Of a stretch of DNA of 64,000 nt, positions 47,893-61,773 are shown piece by piece (position 1 is the first letter of the stretch; the number at the start of each line of letters is the position of its first letter). The stretch lies in assembly GCA_032871835.1 (NCBI GenBank), contig CM065296.1:17828501-17892500 (forward strand), read 5' to 3'. Origin of the DNA: Dipteronia dyeriana (lineage: Eukaryota > Streptophyta > Magnoliopsida > Sapindales > Sapindaceae). The position numbers were made by a program, and so were the translations under genes. The notes beneath the pieces were generated by a model that worked only from the letters and a program-made list of their open reading frames with translations, did not search any database and was not told the DNA's origin.

Positions 47893-49870
47893 TGTTGGGG
47901 TTTATGCCCTAAGTATGTAATTTGTAAATGGATTTATGAAGTAAATAAAAGGAAAGGTTCAATTCATTCTGTTATGTTATTTATTTTATAAACTTGTGTA
48001 TATATTAACATCCTGGATTGCCGGATGTAATCTCGAACTGTGTATATGAGTGTCATATACAGATGGATACAGTAAGAGACGTGCAATCTAAAGAGTCCAT
48101 AGATAGCAAATAAAGCTGGGTACTTTATTTGTGGTTAATCTATAGCTGTGGTCCATTCCGTAATGTACAGTGATTCTATCCTGAATCATTCATATGAGAT
48201 ATGGGAATGGAGGCACCTTATATGATGTGATCATATAGGAGTGGGCCATGATCTATATGAATCTCACATAAAGATCCGTTTACCGATGAGATTCATATAT
48301 ATCAACTAATGATGGCTATATATGGGTGATCTTAATCCTGAGTGTCTTATCAACTCTTTCAGGTTAGATCGTGGTCTTTGATATACCATGGGTGATGTCA
48401 GATGTATTTCTTGATCAATATACTCCGTATGTTGGGATTGCGGTTTGGCTTGTGGCTGGAAAGGTTTGTACACAATAGTGGAATCCACTCCTTCTTGTGA
48501 GAAGTAGATGGTAATTCCCTTAAAGGTTGATTAGGGGCTTGGATAATATGAGCGCTCTTCTAATTCCCTGAGGAAATAAGATTTATTGTCCATTAGAGAA
48601 TCAATGGTACTTAAAGGATATGTAATTAGAGGGGTATAACGGACATTATGACCTAGCTCTAATTATGAACTATTGTGGAGGATCACATCATATGTAATAG
48701 CTATATCGATGGACACCGAGTTGTATCGGTCTGTGTAAAAACGTCTGCAGTTGAGAGAGTGCAGCTTCGGGTTTTTAGTGGAATAACACCGGAGTTAATA
48801 ATCAAGGAATATTAATTAAAGAGTTTAATTAATGATTATGAGAATTATTGGAGCTCAAAATACTGTGGGTCCATTAGGTCCCCTTGCTAGCCCGATCGAT
48901 TTAGGTAACAAGGGTCACGGTTAATTAATTGGATTGTCCAGTTAATTATGTTACAAAAGTGACACGTATTTATTCGGGAATTAATTGAATAATGAGATTA
49001 TTTAATTAATGGATAATAGTGATTAAATAACTTAAATAATGAGATTATTTAATTATGTTATTAATCACTAAATGGAGGGTGTATGTTGATATTTTTTTTA
49101 AATAAAATAAGATAATGTGATTATTTTATTTTATTAAATTAAATAATTTATTTTTAAATTTAAATAGTTTGAATTCAAAATTAAAATCAAATTAAAGATA
49201 TGAGATATTTTTTATTTGAAAGTTTTTTAAAAATCAAATATAGATTTGATCATTTTTTTAAATATTATATATAAGATATATTTTATTTAAAATAAGAAAA
49301 AAAAAGAAAAAAAAAAGTAGTTGTGCCAGCAACATACTTATATATATATATATTTAACAAAAGAACAAAGTTGGTTGGCTTTTGGTTAAAAAAAGCTGGT
49401 GAGTGAGTTTTTTTTTTGTGAGTTATTTTGTGTGCAAGTGTGTACATGAACAAACACCACAAAGAAAGAAAAGGTTTTATGTACAAGTGTTGTTCATTAA
49501 TATAAAGAAAGAGTTTCTTATTCTTTTCTCTTCTACACCCTCCATCCTAAGTTCCTGAGAACCGTGACGTGCCCACACGCAGTTACCAATCCCGAGAATA
49601 GCTAGGAAGATCAGTGGTATAGACCAGGAGCATATTGAATAAGTGAAGGAGCCTCCAAACGTTGGTATGGTTCTTTTAATATATTTTTTTATTATTGATT
49701 ATAATTTCCTGTATTTACATATATATTTTATTAGTGTAATAATTTTTATCTGTATTTGTTCCGAAAATAATTACGATCAAAAGTTCACCGGTCCTAGATA
49801 CAGATTACGATTTGTATAAAAAAATTTAAAACCCGTTTCCGCATCACGACCAGTGAATTTGGTTCCAACA
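47893..49870. repeat. Solo LTR (1,978 bp) inserted in the antisense gene
   Basis: It begins TGTTGGGGTTTATGCCC and ends GGTTCCAACA, with TATGG duplicated on both sides (47888-47892 and 49871-49875). The terminal style is that of plant Ty1/copia LTRs. No internal coding sequence is present. Its reading is probably plus strand, but the orientation is not certain. Confidence 0.93.
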
Positions 49871-50510
49871 TATGGAACCCTGCCCCTAGTACAGTCGCTA
49901 TATACGGGGCTATGTTATCCTCAGGGGTTACTTTCCCCTTTCAACCTTTCATCGCTGGATTCCTGGCGGAGGCTGGTATTTCTCCTGCCCTACTGAGCCC
50001 CAATTCTTACCGGGTGCTGGTCAGTTTGGGGCATCTATGGAAAAAGCTTGGGGAAAAAAAACCCCGACTCCTCAAGAGATCCGTATCTTTTATACGCTGA
50101 ACCGATATGATAGTGGATGAGCTTTTTACCTTCAATCCACACCTCAAAGCCTGTGGATTCCTCATGGGTATAAGGGGAAACCTGTACCCTCTTTGGATAA
50201 AGATCATGAAAATACAATCACGGTTAAATGCTCAAGGCTAACCTAGAGGGGGGGTTAATAGGTTAGACACATTTTTCGACTCCCTTAGAAACAAACAAAA
50301 GTTTGTCCCTTTAGATTGCTTGTATCACAATATATATTAATTAAAGACAATTAATCAATATATAAACACAAGTAAAGTGTGATACAAACAAGTAATTGTT
50401 ACACATACACAATCAATATTATAAAGAGGAAGCTAACATACATAAAAAGTTATATCCACAATACAAATATTAAAGAGATAGGGATAGAGAAAAGTTGATA
50501 CAAGATATAA

Positions 50511-50542
50511 CGTGGTAAACCTCCGAAGAGGAAACATCCACG
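50511..50542. other. LTR hairpin motif in the 2.6-kb unit
   Basis: CGTGG pairs with CCACG, and inside these CCTC pairs with GAGG across CGAA. The linkers TAAA and AAACAT are the same as in the Tat LTR hairpin, while the inner stem differs. Confidence 0.6.
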
Positions 50543-50679
50543 GGCTAGCAGCCACCGGCAAACAAAATCCACTAGTATATAAGACAAGTACAATCTCTCA
50601 AGTGACCTCTTCACCTAGAAACTACCCTCCTATCCTACTCTAGAAGTTGCCGCCCTATGCTCAACAATCTGAGGCTTCA

Positions 50680-50960
50680 CACCTCCTGTCAAGACTTCCT
50701 TGCTCACCTTATCCGGATCTTCACAACCCAAGGCAAGACTTCTTGCTCAACTATCCGAGTCTTCCCGACTCTAGTCAAGACTTCCTTGCTCACCTATCCG
50801 AGTTCTCCCAACTCTAGGCAAGACTTCTTGCTCGACTATCCAAGGCTTCACATCTCTTGCCAATACTTCCTTGCTCAACAATCCAAGGCTTCACACCTCT
50901 TGCCAAGACTTATTGTTCAACACCATTGGTCTCACACCTATTGTCAAGACTTCCTTCTCA
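50680..50960. repeat. Degenerate tandem repeats, about 43-60 bp
   Basis: About six imperfect units contain CAAGACTTCCTTGCTCA followed by ATCC-AG-CTTC. The open frame across them (50657-51010) is a by-product of the repeat. Confidence 0.75.
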
Positions 50961-51005
50961 CAAGGCATCTAGGTGATCATGAATGCAAAATGCAAACAAG
51001 CACAC

Positions 51006-53483
51006 TGTAGGGAATGTATGGTTTAGAAACGCAACGAAAGCGTGATAAAAACGAAATTAGAAAATTAGGGTTTGCGTATAAATAATTTTTTTTCCATTTT
51101 ATGCAACAAGAACCTTAACCCTAGATTAATTGATGTATATAAAAGTATCGTACCTTTTTCGCATGACGATTGAACAAGCGCCGAATTGATTTCACAAGAT
51201 CTTCCAATCCAATCACGAACGTGAATCACCTAGGAGTGTGGGCTCCCTTTCTTTAAATTGTATTCCTGAGGATGGAGACAAAGCAAATATCTTTTATTTG
51301 TTAGTTACAAATATCCTCCAAGAGAAAAATCCAAGAATATCCAGTTACTTGTGAATTATCAATCAATTTGATTGTAACTCGTGTGAACCTTGATTCGATG
51401 TTTTACACAAAACCCTTTTGATGTATATTAGTATACTTATCGAATACAAAAACGTTCCCCTTTTTTCTCTACTTGGCCGAATTCACACACTGTTGCTTAG
51501 AGATGATTGAATTTTGTCTAGAGTAAAATCAGATTTTTCTCCCTCAAAATTCTATGATGGCCGAATTCTTCACTAAGAAAAATAGAGCTTGACCGAAATT
51601 CCTCTCTAATGATCCTTAATTATGACCAAAATTCTTCACACATATATATAAGTTCATTAATCCTTTCATAAGAAGGATTAACTTGGTTGACAAGAATCCT
51701 TTCCTTAGGTGGATTTATTTGGTTGTTAAGCGTCCTTATCTAAAAGGAAATCTAACTACTCCTATAACCATATGTTCTTAGCCAAATTTTTCGTCTTTGA
51801 TATGGATTAGGAGAGTTCAATCTTTCCTAAGAAAGATTACTTGATGGACAAGAATCCTATCCTTAGGTAGATTAACTTAGTGGTTATGAATCCTTTTCAA
51901 ATAAGAATTCTACCACTAAGTAGTTTTACTTGGAGATCAAGAAACCTTTTCCAAAAAGAATTCTTTCCTACACCAAGACTCCTAATCCAACTCAATAGTG
52001 TATTTGTAACTATATTAAAGACTTCCTAATTTGATTAGATAAATAATTCCTTTTATTTATCTACTTATCAAATATAGTCTTTAACATTAACTATAATACC
52101 AACAATAGTATAGTTTTAGGAGACCATCTCCTACTGGAAAAATATTTTGAATTTTAATTAAATAATTAATTAGTCAACAAATTAATTAATTCCCATTTAA
52201 TTAAATAATAAAATAAAAATAATATATTAAAGCTATTATTAATAGCCTTTGCCGCCCATACCTTGTATAAAGGCCATATATTATTTTTCTCATTTTATTA
52301 AATCCATTGGACCTTAATACAAAGTCCACATGTGAACTAGACCTATTCTTACAAAAAGAAACAAGTTCACATGCCTTATTACAATTCTAGATAGACACCT
52401 ATTGGTCCGGTAGAATATATTAAGTGATCCATGCAAGTTCGTGTGGATTGGAGATCTTGGCGAGCTATCTAAATTTAAGCTCCAATAGACACAACCCAAT
52501 CACAATCAACAAATTATTCACTTAGGTCCGATCTATTTAATTTTAGTTCATTCCACTAAAGAACTAAAATTGAACTCTTAAATAAAGATAGAATAAGTTG
52601 ATGTTACTCATCCGTACCCTAGACAACCTTATTGGAGAAAGTGTATCTTCGTGAAGAATACCAGTAATTGTCAAAAGCTCATAGACCGCCTATAGCTCTC
52701 TAAGTTACCATATTTACTCATATGACCACATTTTGAACTTGAATATTTTGACTTGTCCAGAAGCCATGTTTCAATAGACACTATTGAAAACTTAACGTTA
52801 AGATTTAATATCCAATACCTCAAAACATCCATATGATGGTATTCTACTCTCATTCAATAAATGGAGCCACGATGTTCATATCTATAAATGAAGTCCTCTA
52901 TCGATTAACAAATGAATACCACCAAACTATCGAGGATAGACTATGCTATATAATCGTACTCATTGATTGCTCAAATGGTAACACTTGCAACCATAAATCC
53001 ATCATTTATCTCAGGATTAAGATAGACTCTCCTATTGTCTTCAAATGAAAACTTTTATCCATTGACGGTTCTAGATAAAGTATTTTATTTTGATCCTATT
53101 CAATGCACCCAGTGCACTAGATTCTTTTGCCCAAAGACACCACACTTTGATGATTTTAGACTCATCATAACACATTTGATCCCACTCAAATGCTAGCAAA
53201 AGAATCTACAACTTTGACAAGATAAAGGCGCCCAACCTTCTATCTTAAGTTGTGAATATTATTCAGGACTAACTAAAGAATTGTGACTACCTCATACATA
53301 TCTAGATGTATTAACAATTCTTATTTTCTCATAGTCTTTTGACCTTATGATTATTTACCTTTTACAATTATAATAATTAAACTATAAATGCTATAAGATT
53401 TTGTAAACTAGAAATCACTTTATTCATATGAAATGATTGTTAATTACAATATTACACTCTTGCTATCGAGCATAATCCTTACA
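51006..53483 (-). repeat. 3' LTR of copia element (2,478 bp)
   Basis: It starts TGTAGGGAATG and ends ATAATCCTTACA. Next to it the minus-strand purine tract CAAGTGGGAGAT marks it as the 3' LTR. It has a 16-18-base insertion near 52175 relative to the other LTR. Confidence 0.92.
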
Positions 53484-56400
53484 ATCTCCCACTTGCTCTG
53501 TAGCAAATGTGTCATATCTCTCACCCTCATGTTTTCTAAATGCCCATCAAAACTCTTTTGAGGAAGAGCCTTTGTAAAGGGATCCGCTAGATTTTCTACT
53601 GACGCGATCTTGGTAATCGTCTTGTCACCCCTATGCACAATTTCCCTTAGATGGTGATACTTTCTTTCAATGTGTTTCCCTCTCTTATGACTTATTGGTT
53701 CTCTCGAATTAGCCACTGCTCCACTATTGTCACAATAGATAGTGATCTACTTATTCGCTTCAGGAACCACTTCCAAGTCAATCAAGAATTGGCGGAGCCA
53801 GACAACCTCTTTAGCAGCCTCGCCTACGGCAACAAACTTGGCTTCCATGGTGGAATCATCAATACAAGATTGCTTGATACTCCTCCATATGAATTCCCCT
53901 CATTCAATGGTAAACACAGATCCTGATGTCAATCTCCTGGAGTCAGAATCTGACTGAAAATTAGAAATTATATACCCAACGGGAATTAAATCCCCTCCAG
54001 AGTACACAAGCACATAATCTCTCGTTCTCCTAAGATACTTGAAAATATGCTTGACTGCCGTCCAGTGACCAGGACCAAGTTTCGATTGAAACCTACTAAC
54101 TATGCCTAGAGCAAAACAAATATCCGGTCTGGTATCAGAGCATTGCATACATGAGACTTCTAACTACAGATGCATATGGAACCCTACTCATGAATTTCTC
54201 TTCATGCTCATTCTTAGGAACTTGTTCCTTAGTAAATTTGATTCCATGCCTAAAAAGTAACATACCTTTCTTGGAATCTTGCATGGAAAACCTATACAAG
54301 ATTTTATCTATGTATGAAGCTTGGGATAATGCAATCGTTCTATTCTTTCTATCCCTTATGACTTGGATACCAAGAATATAACTTACTTCTCCCAAGTCTT
54401 TCATATCAAATTGTTTTGCTAACCATTCTTTTATTGATGTCAATACACCAACATCATTTCCGATGAGTAGTATATCATCAACGTAAAGAACTAGGAAAAC
54501 CAACTTGTCGCCTTTAATCCTTTTGTATACACAAGGTTCATCAAGGTTTTGAATAAATCCAAAACCTTTAACGGCTTGATCGAACCTTATGTTACAGGAT
54601 CTGGATGCTTGCTTCAATCCATATATGGATCTTTACAACTTCCATACCCTTTCCTCTTGGCCTTTTTTAATGAATCCTTCTGGTTGCATCATGTAGATGC
54701 TTTCGTCAAGACTTCCATTAAGGAAAGCTGTCTTGACGTCCATTTTCCAAATCTCTAGGTCTAGAGATGCCGCAATGGATAAGAGTATCCTAATGGATTT
54801 AAGCATGGCCACAGGAGAGAAGGTTTCTTCATAATCGATACCTTCCTTCTGTGTGTAACATTTAGCTACCAATCTAGCCTTAATGGTTTCCACTTTTCCA
54901 TCCATTCCTCTTTTCCTCTTGTATACCCACTTGCACCCGATGGGTTTTATCCCTTTAGGCAAGTCTACAAGAGACCAAACTTTATTTTTGAACATAAATT
55001 CAATTTCGGATTGCATTGCCTTTTGCCAATGGCGACAATCAACATCTTCCATTGCTTCTTTGTACATGTAGGAATCATCGCCATCCGGAAGATTCTCTAC
55101 AGATTCTCCTAGATTGATGTATCTCTCGGGTTGTCTAACAACCCTTCCACTAAGACGAGATATGGTAGATTGTTGATCTTGTGTTGGTACGGGACTTACA
55201 ATTGGGCTTGGTTGCGAAACCTCTTGTGGAATTGTATCTCCTAAAAGCTCATTTAGGACAATTATACTTTTAGGCACAAAATTATTCATATAGTCCTCTT
55301 CTAGAAATTTTGCATTTGTCGAAACAAATACTTTAAGATCTGAAGGACTATAAAAATAATATCCTTTTGTTCTTTTTGGATACCCTACAAATATGCATGT
55401 TTCTGAACGGAACTCCATCTTATCTGTCTTTCCTTTTAACACGTGCACATGACATCCAAATAACCTTAAGTATTGTAAACTAGGCTTTCGCCCAGTCAAC
55501 AACTCATACGGTGTTTTAGGAACCGACTTAGATGGTACATTGTTTAGAATATACATGGTAGTTTGTAAAGCATATCCCCAAAAAAGAACTAGGGAGAGTT
55601 GAATAACTTAACATAGACCTAACCATATCCAAAAGAGTTCTATTTCTCTTTTCTGCCATCCATTTTGTTGAGGTGTGCCTGGTACAGAAAACTGAGAAAT
55701 TATTCCATTATCAATAAGATATTGCTGAAACTCACCAGATAAATATTCTCCACCACGATCGGACCTCAAGATTTTTATGCGTTTCTCAAGCTGATTTTCT
55801 ACTTCATCTTTAAATGCTTTGAACATATCAAAAGCATCAGACTTATGTCTCATGAGATACACATAGCCAAATCTTAAGTGATCATCCATGAAAGTGATGA
55901 AGTACTCATATCCACCTATAGCTTGAATGCTCAAAGGTCCACACACATCAGTGTGTATCAACTCTAAACATTCGATGGCTCTCGCGCCTTTAGTCGTAAA
56001 CGACCTTTTGGTCATTTTACCTTCCAAACAAGATTCACAAGTTGGTAGATCATCAACCTTTAAGTCACTTAGAGGTCCGTCACTTACCAATCTTTTAATC
56101 CTATTAAGGTTAATATGACCTAAGCGCAAATGCCATAGGTAGGTTTCATCTTTTGTTAATTTTACTCTTTTATGATTAGGTTCCGTTGATTCCGTGTCTA
56201 ACAAGTGAGAGATATTTTCATGCAAATAGAATAAATCATTTTTCAATGTACCTTTGCAAATAAATTTGTCATTCTTACTAATAATAAAACTTTTATTAAA
56301 AGTGACCGAATATATAAATTTATTTAGACAAGAGACCGAAATTAAATTCCTCTTGAATTGTGGTACATAATAAACGTTTATTAAAACTAAATGCCTACTA

Positions 56401-56960
56401 GAATTTAAGTTGATTCTAATATCTCCCACTACACTAGTAGACACCAAACGTTCCGTTTCCTAAACGCAAGTTGAATTCATTCTTATTCAGTCTATTCCTT
56501 TGACCCTTGTCACCACAAATGAAACATTTCCCTTTGATCTTGGTTACTTTCTTGGTCTCCTTCTAAGAAGGCCCAAGTTGCTTTTTCCTCTGTTGTTTCT
56601 TGACCTTCTAACGGGTCTGAATAGTAGCAACTTTACCAACCATATGAATCCCTGTCTAGAGACATCATAATATCGGCAGCAGTCTCCATTCATTCATGTT
56701 GCTATTGCAACACGTTGGAGATGATGGCCATAATGTAACGTACATTTAGCCATCTCATCTAAAGACTTCCACTACTGATACTCATCCCTTTGCTTCTGAG
56801 TAGATTCATTAGTTTTGTGGTTATGGAATATACATAATGAACTTATACTTTTCAGCTTGCAAAAACAACCCAATATTTCTTTTCCATGTGACATTATCAT
56901 CAGTTAAAGTATTATCTTTTAGCAATTTGATTAGGGATGGGGGTCATGATTTCTTTATAT
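53484..56960 (-). pseudogene. Copia gag remnant and pol (integrase, RT, RNase H), defective
   Basis: From right to left: a weak gag trace (TDDNVTWKRNIGLFLQAEKY; KGKCFICGDKGQRN knuckle), pre-integrase (YLWHLRLGHINLNRIKRL), the CESCLEGKMTKRS zinc region, and integrase HTDVCGPLSIQAIGGYEYF with ILRSDRGGEYLSGEFQQYL and VPGTPQQNG. RT follows with IGCKWVYKRKRGMDGKVE, YEETFSPVAMLKSIRILLSI, WKMDVKTAFLNGSLDESIYM and the active site LYVDDILLIGND. RNase H has CSDTRPDICFALGIVSRF and ends SVENLADPFTKALPQKSF. Stops and frameshifts occur near 55606, 54633, 54135 and 53900. This is a Tnt1-like arrangement; no active site is lost in RT. Confidence 0.9.
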
Positions 56961-58163
56961 TAACAAAAATTATATAAGTAAATAATCATGATAAAGCACT
57001 TTTGAATATTTATCTTGAATTAAATGAAATAATTCAATCGTAAAAATTCAACGGTGATCCAACACCCATAAATGTCACGCCTCCTTTGGGAGTTCACAAT
57101 ATTTACTAGTTGGACTAGGTCCCACCTAATTGTTAACATAACAACCAACGTTTTCAATTTTAGCCTTGTGATTTTATTAACAAGAACTTTTGGGAGGATA
57201 TTAATAAACTCACATTGAGTGTGTTACCAAGTTATCTACCTTCAATATAATCCCTCACGAATATCCCTCATTTGGGAGTAGATATCGTTTAGGCTAATTG
57301 TCTAGTCTATACTTGTAAGGAAGTATCTTGCTAAATTCCATTCATGAATACCTCTTGGGAGGTTATTCACGAAACATAAAGCTCAACTAAACTTGGATGC
57401 CGTAGGTGTTCCAAAACACCTTCTCCCACTCAATTGTTTAAGGCGTGTGATCGAATTCCAAAGAATGATTTACCAAGTTATCTAGATGCCAATTTAGATA
57501 CTTAAACCATTCAATGCATGTTCATACCAAAAGAGATATATGAGTGGCACTCCTATTCTATATGACATGTTATCAAACAATGACAAACATTGCAATATTT
57601 ACAAAAAATATAAATAGCTACAATTTTGGTCAATCCTAGAAAAACAAGTAAATTACATATATCTTGGAATACAAGAACTCCTTTCTTGGCGAACAAGTCC
57701 TCACGCGACCTTCGTCGTTCAGACCCCCTTGGCTACCTCCCATGGACGTGCGCACCCCTTGCCCTTACCCATGGGCGTGCGCATGTCACAAGCCCATAAA
57801 GGGCTGCCATGCGCAGCCCATGGCTACAACAAGGGCTGCCGTGCGCAGCCCATGCCACAACAAACGTGGTTGCAGGCTCTTCGCACGCACGTTTGTTGTT
57901 ATGGCTCGCACTGTCCCAAACTTGTTCCGGTTACTCCTAATTCTTCAAACTTTCGAGTCTTCGAAACTTGAATGTATTACATAAGAATTTACATAAAAAA
58001 ATACTGCAGTTTTTTTTATTACAACAACAAAATAAAAAAAAAACTTAGCAACTACCAAGAAGGAAATTATGACGATAATAGACCACCCTTCTTGTTACAA
58101 TCCCAAAACAAAATTACATTGAAATTCTAGGACCAAAATTGAGCAATAACAAACCACATATAA

Positions 58164-58210
<47 letters not shown>

Positions 58211-58335
58211 ATACATTCCAATGTAAATATATATGCGAATACCTAGAGTGTCATCTCTTTCTAAAACATGGATACATACAATAAAAAGAAAAAGATTCAT
58301 GAACACATACATCAATTAATCAAGGGTACAACCAA
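56961..58335 (-). other. Long untranslated leader of copia element with structured GC-rich island
   Basis: Between primer-binding site and gag remnant lie about 1.4 kb without coding. 57690-57960 is far more GC-rich than its surroundings. It contains two identical-type hairpins (57801-57819 and 57833-57851, stem GGGCTGC/GCAGCCC) and a 12-bp perfect inverted repeat (57857-57868 with 57888-57899). An (AT)n tract occupies about 58167-58208. Confidence 0.7.
58167..58208. repeat. (AT)n microsatellite
   Basis: About 21 uninterrupted AT dinucleotides within the copia leader. Confidence 0.95.
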
Positions 58336-58347
58336 GCTCTGATACCA
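58336..58347 (-). other. Primer-binding site of copia element (initiator tRNA-Met)
   Basis: The minus strand reads TGGTATCAGAGC, a perfect match to the usual initiator-Met site of plant copia elements, two bases inside the 5' LTR. Confidence 0.95.
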
Positions 58348-58349
58348 AT

Positions 58350-60816
58350 TGTAGGGAATGTATGGTTTAGAAACGCAACGGAAGCGTGATAAAAACGAAA
58401 TTAGAAAATTAGGGTTTGCGTATAAATAAATTTTTTTCCCTTTTATGCAACAAGAACCTTAACCCTAGATTAATTGATGTATATAAAAGTATCGTACCTT
58501 TTTCATGTGACGATTGGACAAGCGCCGAATTAATTCTGCAAGATCTTTCAATCCAATCACGAACGTGAATCACCTAGGAGTGTGGGCTCCCTTTCTTTAA
58601 ATTGTATTCCTGAGGACGGAGACAAAGCAAATATCTTTTATTTGTTAGTTACAAATATCCTCCAAGAGAAAAATCCAAGAAAGTTCGGTCACTTGTGAAT
58701 TATCAATCAATTTGATTGTAACTCGCGTGAACCTTGATTTGATGTTGTACATAAAACCCTTGTGAAGTAAAGGATATTAGTATACTTATCGAATACAAAA
58801 ACGTTCCCCTTTTTCTCTACTTGGCCGAATGCACACACTGTTGCTTAGAGATGATTGAATTTTGTCTAGAGTAAAATCAGATTTTTCTCCCTCAAAATTC
58901 TATGATGGCCGAATTCTTCACTAAGAAAAATAGAGCTTGGCCGAAATTCCTCTCTAATGCTCCTTAATCATGACCGAAATTCTTCACACATATATATAGG
59001 TTCATAAATCCTTTCCTAAGAAGGATTAACTTGGTTGGCAAGAATCCTTTTCTTAGGTGGATTTATTTGGTAGTTAAGAGTCCTTATCTAAAAGGAAATC
59101 TAACTACTCCTATAACCATATGTTGTTGGCCAAATTTTTGGTCTTTGATATGGTTTAGGAGAGTTCAATCTTTCCTAAGAAAGATTACTTGATGGACAAG
59201 AATCCTATCCTTAGGTAGATTAACTTAGTGGTTATGAATCCTTTTCAAATAAGAATTCTACCACTAAGTAGTTTTACTTGGTGACCAAGAATCCTTTTTC
59301 AAAAAGAATCCTTTCCTACACCAAGACTCCTAATCCAACTCAATAGTGTATTTGTAACCATATTAAAGACTTCCTAATTTGATTAGATAAATAACTTCTT
59401 TTATTTATCTACTTATCAAATATAGTCTTTAACATTAACTATACTACCAAGAATAGTATAGTTTTAGGAGACCATTTCCTACTAGGAAAAGATTTTGACT
59501 TTTAATTAAATAATTAATTAATTCCCATTTAATTAAATAATTAAATAAAAATAATATATTAAACCTATTATTAATAGCCTTTGCCGCCCATACCTTGTAT
59601 AAAGGCCATATATTATTTTTCTCATTTTATTAAATCCATTGGACCTTAATAAAAAGTCCACATGTGAACTAGACCTATTCTTACAAAAAGAAACAAGTTC
59701 ACATGCCTTATTACAATTCTAGATAGACACCTATTGGTCAGGTAGAATATATTAAGTGATCCATGCAAGTTCGTGTGGATTGGGGATCTTGGCGAGATAT
59801 CTAAATTTAAGCTCTAATAGACACAACCCAATCACAATCAACAAATTATTCACTTAGGTCCGATATATTTAATTTTAGTTCATTCCACTAAAGAACTAAA
59901 ATTGAACTCTTAAATAAAGATAGAATAAGTTGATGTTACTCATCCGTACCCTAGACAACCTTATTGGAGAAAGTGTATCTTCGTGAAGAATACCAGTAAT
60001 TGTCAAGAGCTCATAGACCGCCTATAGCTCTCTAAGTTACCATATTTACTCATATGACCACATTTTGAACTTGAATATTTTGACTTGTCCAGAAGCCATG
60101 TTTCAATAGACACTATTGAAAACTTAACGTTAAGATTTAATATCCAATACCTCAAAACATCTATATGATGGTATTCTACTCTCATTCAATAAATGGAGCC
60201 ACGATGTTCATATCTATAAATGAAGTCCTCTATCGATTAACAAATGAATACCACCAAACTATCGAGGATAGACTATGCTATATAATCGTACTCATTGATA
60301 GCTCAAATGATAACACTTGCAACCATAAGTCCATCATTTATCTCAGGCTTATGATAGACTCTCCGATTGTCTTCAAATGAAAACTTTTATCCATTGACGG
60401 TTCTAGATAAAGTATTTCATTTTGATCCTATTCAATGCACCCAGTGCACTAGATTCTTTTGTCCAAAGATACCACACTTTGATGATGGTAGATACATCAT
60501 AACACATTTGATCCAACTCAAATGCATGCAAAAGAATCTACAACGTTGACAAGATAAAGGCGCCCAAACCTTCTATCTTAAGTTGTGAATAATATTCAAG
60601 ACTAACTAAAGAATTGTGACTACCTCATACATATCTAGATGTATGAACAATTCTTCTTTTCTCATAGTCTTTTGACCTTATGATTATTTACTTTTGACAA
60701 TTATAATAATTAAACTATAAATGCAATAAGATTTGTTAAACTAGAAATCACTTTATTCATATGAAAAGATTGTTAATTACAATATTACACTCTTGCCATC
60801 GAGCATAATTCTAACA
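58350..60816 (-). repeat. 5' LTR of copia element (2,467 bp)
   Basis: It starts TGTAGGGAATG and ends ATAATTCTAACA, adjacent to the primer-binding site. It is similar to the LTR at 51006-53483 along the whole length, and more distantly to the solo LTR at 24914-27224. Confidence 0.92.
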
Positions 60817-61773
60817 CACGCAACATAGAATGCTATGATCAACACATCCTATGGTAAATTCTAGACATGAGCATGAATGCACAAATCACATATAGTCTAG
60901 TTAATCATGCATGTGAAATCAATCTAGATTATGTAAGATATGTTCAACATTAATTACAAACTAGATTCATGCATATATCTAAACTTGAATCACAAGATAT
61001 GATCAACAAATCACAAGATCAAGTTTAAATCACAAAAACCTAAAACAAGCTAAAATCATATGACAAAGTCAAATAGATCTAAGCATAAGTTCTCGAGCAT
61101 ATTCCTAGTCATAGATTCAACAAATCACATGAATGGCTCAAAAGAACATAAGCACATGTATTATGTGAGAATTTCGGCCAAGAGAGCCTAATACACGTGA
61201 GGAACTATTTTTCACAAAATCAATCAATCAAAGATCATAAAATAGTTATAGAATCAAAGTTAGCACAATACAATCCCAAACATGTGATAACATAGGCAAA
61301 ATCAAAACCTAACTCAACATGTATGATTTCAATTGAAATTCAATCTTGCTTTGAAAGTGTTCAAAACACAAATCAAAACACTCACAATATACAAATATAT
61401 GTAGAAGAAGAAAACCCAAGGCAATTGATCTAGTTTTAAAAGAAAACTTAGAGAGAAAATCAATACCTTAGTTGATTTAGGTGCAGTCCCGTTTTTGTAT
61501 GATTAGACACCAAAAACAACAGTAAATTTAACTCAAACCTTTAGAGAAAAGATGGAGGATGAATAGATGAACAATCTCAACTTTGAATCACACAAATCAG
61601 AGTTCAAATGAAAAGTTATGGTGTTTGGAAGGTGAGAAAATTTAGAGAGAAAATTTCTGCACACTTGATTTGAATTTCTTCTTAGAATGAAATGTGAGAG
61701 GGAGAGAGTTTATAAAGGAGTGGGAAAGAAGAAAGATGAAAAGACCATTTTACCCTCCTTTGGAAGTGGTCCT

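Larger units (their letters stand above)
51006..60816 (-). mobile_element. Ty1/copia element with 2.5-kb LTRs, structurally complete but coding-defective
   Basis: The left LTR is 51006-53483 and the right LTR 58350-60816. The primer-binding site is at 58336-58347 and a polypurine tract at 53484-53494, all as expected for minus-strand orientation. The flanking bases CACAC (51001-51005) and CACGC (60817-60821) are a duplication with one change. The LTRs differ at about 12 positions in the first 245 bp (counted by eye), roughly 5%. Pol is broken and gag is mostly lost, so any movement must have used proteins from elsewhere or preceded the damage. Confidence 0.92.

Noticed and set aside
50657..51010. 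117-residue open frame as a gene
   Set aside because: It is the translation of degenerate tandem repeats and runs into the copia LTR.
57664..57984. Open frames in the GC-rich island as a small gene
   Set aside because: They lie in the non-coding leader of the copia element and consist of hairpin repeats; no domain is visible.
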